A program made the position numbers and the translations under genes. The notes beneath the pieces are model-generated. The model worked only from the letters and a program-made list of their open reading frames with translations. It was not told the origin of the DNA and did not search any database. Positions 61,434-64,000 of a DNA stretch of 64,000 nucleotides are shown one piece after another (the first letter of the stretch is position 1; each line of letters starts with the position of its first letter). The stretch is from Desulfocapsa sp050291935 (lineage in GTDB: Bacteria; Desulfobacterota; Desulfobulbia; Desulfobulbales; Desulfocapsaceae). The DNA lies in NCBI GenBank assembly GCA_050291935.1, contig JBNKKR010000014.1:15808-79807 (forward strand), in the 5' to 3' direction.

Positions 61434-62537
61434 CTACGTATGTTTGCAAATTGTGTTATACAGGGTATCACGCTCAATAGCCACTCGTCCTGCCTCCTTA
61501 ATCAACTTCACAAGAGTTGTGGAGCCAATGGCCTGATCGGTTTCGGCACCAGCCATATGGGTAATAACTTCTTCTTTTACAGTTCCATCCATATCATCTG
61601 CGCCAAAAGAGAGGGCAATTTGAGCAACTTTCGGTCCAATCATTACCCAATACGCCTTGATATGTGGGAAATTATCGAGCATCAGCCTTGACACCGCTAT
61701 ATTTTTCAGGTCATCCATACCAGTGGTTCTTGAAAGTGTGGACATCTCGGTATTTTTTGGATGAAAGGCAAGAGGAATAAATGCTAAGAATCCATCGGTT
61801 TCATCCTGTGCCCTGCGTAATGCATCAAGGTGCTCAACGCGCTCTTCCATGGTTTCAATATGTCCATAAAGCATGGTGGCGTTGGTATGGAGACCATGTC
61901 TGTGTGCAGTCTTCGCAACTTCAAGCCAATCTTTTCCTGGAAGTTTTTTCTCACAGGTAATTTCACGAATTCGAGGAGAAAATACTTCGGCACCCCCACC
62001 AGGAATAGAGCCAAGACCAGCTTCTTTTAAGAGCTCCAGGGTTTCTCCAATTTCTTTGCCGGCAAGTCCTGCCAAATGGGCAATTTCAACACAGGTAAAA
62101 GCCTGGATATGGACATCCGGTCGAATCTCTTTAATCCCTTGTAAGAGATCAATGTAATAGGAGAATGGCAAGTCGGGATGAATGCCACCCACCATATGGA
62201 TCTCGGTGATTGGTTCTTCTAAACGATCTCGCACCTTTTTTTTAACGGTTTCAAGATCCATTTCATAGGCTTGCTCGGAATCTTTATCCTTGCCAAAGGC
62301 ACAAAATTTACAGAGATTAGTGCAGATGTTCGAATAGTTAATATGTTGATTATATATGTAATAGGTATTATCGCCGTTCTTTCTGTTGCGTACCATATTA
62401 GCCATATAACCAAGGGAAAGCAGGTCGTTACTATTATACAACCTTACTCCATCTTCCACACTTAAGCGCTCTTTGGCTTCAACTTTTTCAAGGATATCAC
62501 CAAGCCCGGATTGTTCTATATAGGTCTTCATCATCAT
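61434..62537 (-). CDS. mqnE: Aminofutalosine synthase MqnE (radical SAM)
   Basis: 367 residues. NQHINYSNICTNLCKFCAFG has CxxxCxxC, then IHMVGGIHPDLPFSYY and GLGSIPGGGAEVFSPRIR; GADDMDGTVKEEVITHMAG near the C-terminus is typical for MqnE. It adds the adenosyl radical to 3-enolpyruvoylbenzoate. The start is three tandem ATG codons lying immediately after the T tract of the rpoD-like gene's terminator, with no Shine-Dalgarno between; see findings. Confidence 0.9.
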   Translation of the reverse strand: MMMKTYIEQSGLGDILEKVEAKERLSVEDGVRLYNSNDLLSLGYMANMVRNRKNGDNTYYIYNQHINYSNICTNLCKFCAFGKDKDSEQAYEMDLETVKKKVRDRLEEPITEIHMVGGIHPDLPFSYYIDLLQGIKEIRPDVHIQAFTCVEIAHLAGLAGKEIGETLELLKEAGLGSIPGGGAEVFSPRIREITCEKKLPGKDWLEVAKTAHRHGLHTNATMLYGHIETMEERVEHLDALRRAQDETDGFLAFIPLAFHPKNTEMSTLSRTTGMDDLKNIAVSRLMLDNFPHIKAYWVMIGPKVAQIALSFGADDMDGTVKEEVITHMAGAETDQAIGSTTLVKLIKEAGRVAIERDTLYNTICKHT

Positions 62538-62563
62538 AAAAAAAGCCGGGAATATCCCGGCTT
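62538..62563 (-). terminator. Intrinsic terminator between the sigma-factor gene and mqnE
   Basis: On the minus strand AAGCCGGGA pairs with TCCCGGCTT over a 3-base loop, followed by a T tract (62538-62544 in complement). The mqnE ATG triplet begins at the next base. Confidence 0.88.
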
Positions 62564-62592
62564 ACCAGTAAACAATTATTGATATTTGCAAG

Positions 62593-63933
62593 CTAATCGA
62601 GGAAAAACTTCAATTTATCACGTCTGCTCGAATGCCGCAGCCTATTTAACGCCTTTTTCTCAATCTGCCTGATCCGTTCACGTGAGACATTAAAACGTTT
62701 TCCTATCTCCTCAAGGGTATATTCAGCCTTCTCACCAATTCCAAAACGCAGACGAATAATTTTTTCCTCACGCTCACTTAAGGTTGAAAGAATCTCCTCA
62801 ACACGTCCAGAGAGTTCACGGTTCTGCACTGCTTCGTAAGGAGATTGGGATTCCTGATTTTCTAAAAAGTCACCAAGGGTCGAATCATCATCCCCAACCG
62901 GGGTCTCAAGGGAAATAGGTTCTCGCGAAGCTTCAAGAATTGCGAGAATTTTATCCATTGGTAAATCAGTATTTTTGGAAATTTCAAGCGGTGTCGGTTC
63001 TCTTCCGAGTTCTTTATAGAGCGCGTAAAAGGCTTTAAAAAACTGACTGCGAAGTTCCAGAAAATGCACTGGCAAACGGATGGTTCGGGTCTTGTCAAGA
63101 ATGGCCCTGGTAATGGCCTGTCGAATCCACCAGGAGGCATAGGTGGAAAATTTATTGCCTTTTGTATAATCAAAACGAAAGACAGCGCGCATTAAACCAA
63201 GATTTCCTTCCTGAATAAGATCCGCTAAAGTCAAGCCCTGATGCATATACCTTTTAGCAATGGAAACAACCAAACGAAGATTTGCCCGAATCATGCAATC
63301 TTTTGCCAATTCGATAGACCTTGAATACGCTTCAAGTTTGGTTTGCAACTCAATAAGTTCACGCGTTTCTGCATACTTTTTAGCAGCACTGGTCACGCTG
63401 TAACGCATAAAATTAAGTTGCTGCTTTTTGGGTTTCAAGGTGGGGTCACGTTTTTCCCATAACGCGATGCGGCTGCACAGAATTTCTATATCCTTTACCT
63501 CAGACTCATCATCACGAATGGCATCAATTATTGACCGAAACCCTCGGCGGATGGTTCTTGAGTATTTTGCCTCCTCTTCGGGAGTAAGCAGGTCAAACCG
63601 ACCCATTTCCCGTAAGTAGGTGGTGGTGGTTTCTTCTCCATCATGGGGTTCATCTGGCTGGCCATTCCCCCCTATATCATCATGATGATGCCCCATATCG
63701 TCGTCATCATCAGATTTATACACTTCCCCGGAAAGGGTTCGTTTTTCACCATTTTTCCCATCCTGAGTGACGATTTCAATATTGTGATCACTCAGAAAAT
63801 TAAACACCTTCTCTATTTTTGCAGGCTCATTGAGCTCATCGGGAAGAATTTTATTCAGTTCCGAAAAACTGATACATCCCTCCTCTTTCCCAGCTTTAAG
63901 AAGATTTTCTTTAATCTGTTTTTGTATACTCAT
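62593..63933 (-). CDS. Primary-type (RpoD-like) sigma-70 factor, short form
   Basis: 446 residues. Region 1.1-like (10-55, GKEEGCISFSELNKILPDEL ... NIEIV), an Asp/His-rich linker (KSDDDDDMGHHHDD, about 73-90), region 1.2, region 2 (LRLVVSIAKRYMHQGLTLADLIQEGN, FSTYASWWIRQAITRAILD), region 3 and region 4 (YTLEEIGKRFNVSRERIRQIEKKALNRLR). The N-terminal 1.1 domain is a mark of group 1 sigma factors. It lacks the large non-conserved insert of proteobacterial RpoD, so it may be the housekeeping factor or a group 2 relative. AAAGGATT precedes ATG 63933. No rpoD neighbours (dnaG) in the window. Confidence 0.85.
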   Translation of the reverse strand: MSIQKQIKENLLKAGKEEGCISFSELNKILPDELNEPAKIEKVFNFLSDHNIEIVTQDGKNGEKRTLSGEVYKSDDDDDMGHHHDDIGGNGQPDEPHDGEETTTTYLREMGRFDLLTPEEEAKYSRTIRRGFRSIIDAIRDDESEVKDIEILCSRIALWEKRDPTLKPKKQQLNFMRYSVTSAAKKYAETRELIELQTKLEAYSRSIELAKDCMIRANLRLVVSIAKRYMHQGLTLADLIQEGNLGLMRAVFRFDYTKGNKFSTYASWWIRQAITRAILDKTRTIRLPVHFLELRSQFFKAFYALYKELGREPTPLEISKNTDLPMDKILAILEASREPISLETPVGDDDSTLGDFLENQESQSPYEAVQNRELSGRVEEILSTLSEREEKIIRLRFGIGEKAEYTLEEIGKRFNVSRERIRQIEKKALNRLRHSSRRDKLKFFLD

Positions 63934-64000
63934 AGTAATCCTTTGAAGATATCATTGCATAAAACATACCCGTCAACATATATGAAAATGAAATAATTAA

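Noticed and set aside
1..64000. CRISPR arrays, tRNA or rRNA genes, prophage or transposase genes
   Set aside because: No regularly spaced repeats, no tRNA-like cloverleaf or rRNA sequence noticed, and no transposase, integrase or phage structural proteins among the frames.

Overview
The window looks like part of a chromosome of an anaerobic, Gram-negative Desulfobacterota bacterium, most likely of the Desulfobulbales (Desulfotalea/Desulfocapsa type). The supporting signs are a Tol system with a lipoprotein-type CpoB, an acyl-derived olefin locus (oleBCD), the futalosine route to menaquinone, multiheme c-type cytochromes paired with NrfD/FeS membrane modules, sigma-54 enhancer-binding regulation and moderate GC. 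The species is inferred from gene content only.

Layout. 1-2222: end of a lipid or pigment-like cluster (partial CrtI-like oxidoreductase, FabG-like, FabZ-like). 2224-2370: a 147-bp palindromic repeat. 2504-7726: tolQ-tolR-tolA-tolB-cpoB (no pal) and tlyA. 12593-7698 (minus): oleB-oleC-oleD and a BepA-like M48 protease in one overlapping operon. 12856-14807: YejF-like double ABC ATPase and an Hpt protein. 17408-14986 (minus): a purD-purE gene fusion coupled to a Sua5/TsaC gene. 17736: a FadR-like TetR regulator with a clear promoter and operator. 25062-18441 (minus): rpoH-like sigma factor, DegT aminotransferase, a 1301-residue TPR/outer-membrane barrel protein, and greA flanked by inverted copies of a repeat. 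25415-30422: lepA, a two-CW protein, engB, hisG, hisI, a 52-residue Cys-rich gene missed by length filters, and an SlyD-like isomerase. 30684-36812: a chemosensory operon (hybrid cheA, cheW, cheB, cheR, response regulator) without receptors. 36842-38395 (minus): a two-block pentapeptide-repeat protein.

38559-54131 is the most unusual part. Two Cbc4-like quinone/cytochrome modules (FeS + 6-heme cytochrome + NrfD; 9-heme cytochrome + NrfD + FeS) flank a cytoplasmic PAS histidine kinase and sigma-54 activator, four tandem ~70-residue single-span membrane paralogues in an A-B-A-B order, a second-type FtsH protease with a cysteine tail, and a membrane protein whose DHp domain has lost the phospho-acceptor His and the ATPase domain. 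A hybrid histidine kinase follows. The same TGTTGC-N5-TGTTGCG dyad lies upstream of the first module and upstream of the small-protein genes, the latter together with a good -24/-12 promoter. A FadR-type operator occurs both at the tetR promoter and before the first module. I read this as a regulated, menaquinone-linked electron-transfer island in which small membrane proteins and a dedicated protease tune or assemble the complexes; the function is inference.

62537-55175 (minus) carries mqnE-mqnC-mqnX-mqnA-ubiX-ubiA(mqnP), a DUF3108 protein and adk; purC lies at 55059-54172. A region-1.1-containing sigma-70 factor (63933-62593) precedes mqnE with a terminator between them. Menaquinone made by this operon is the plausible quinone used by the NrfD modules.
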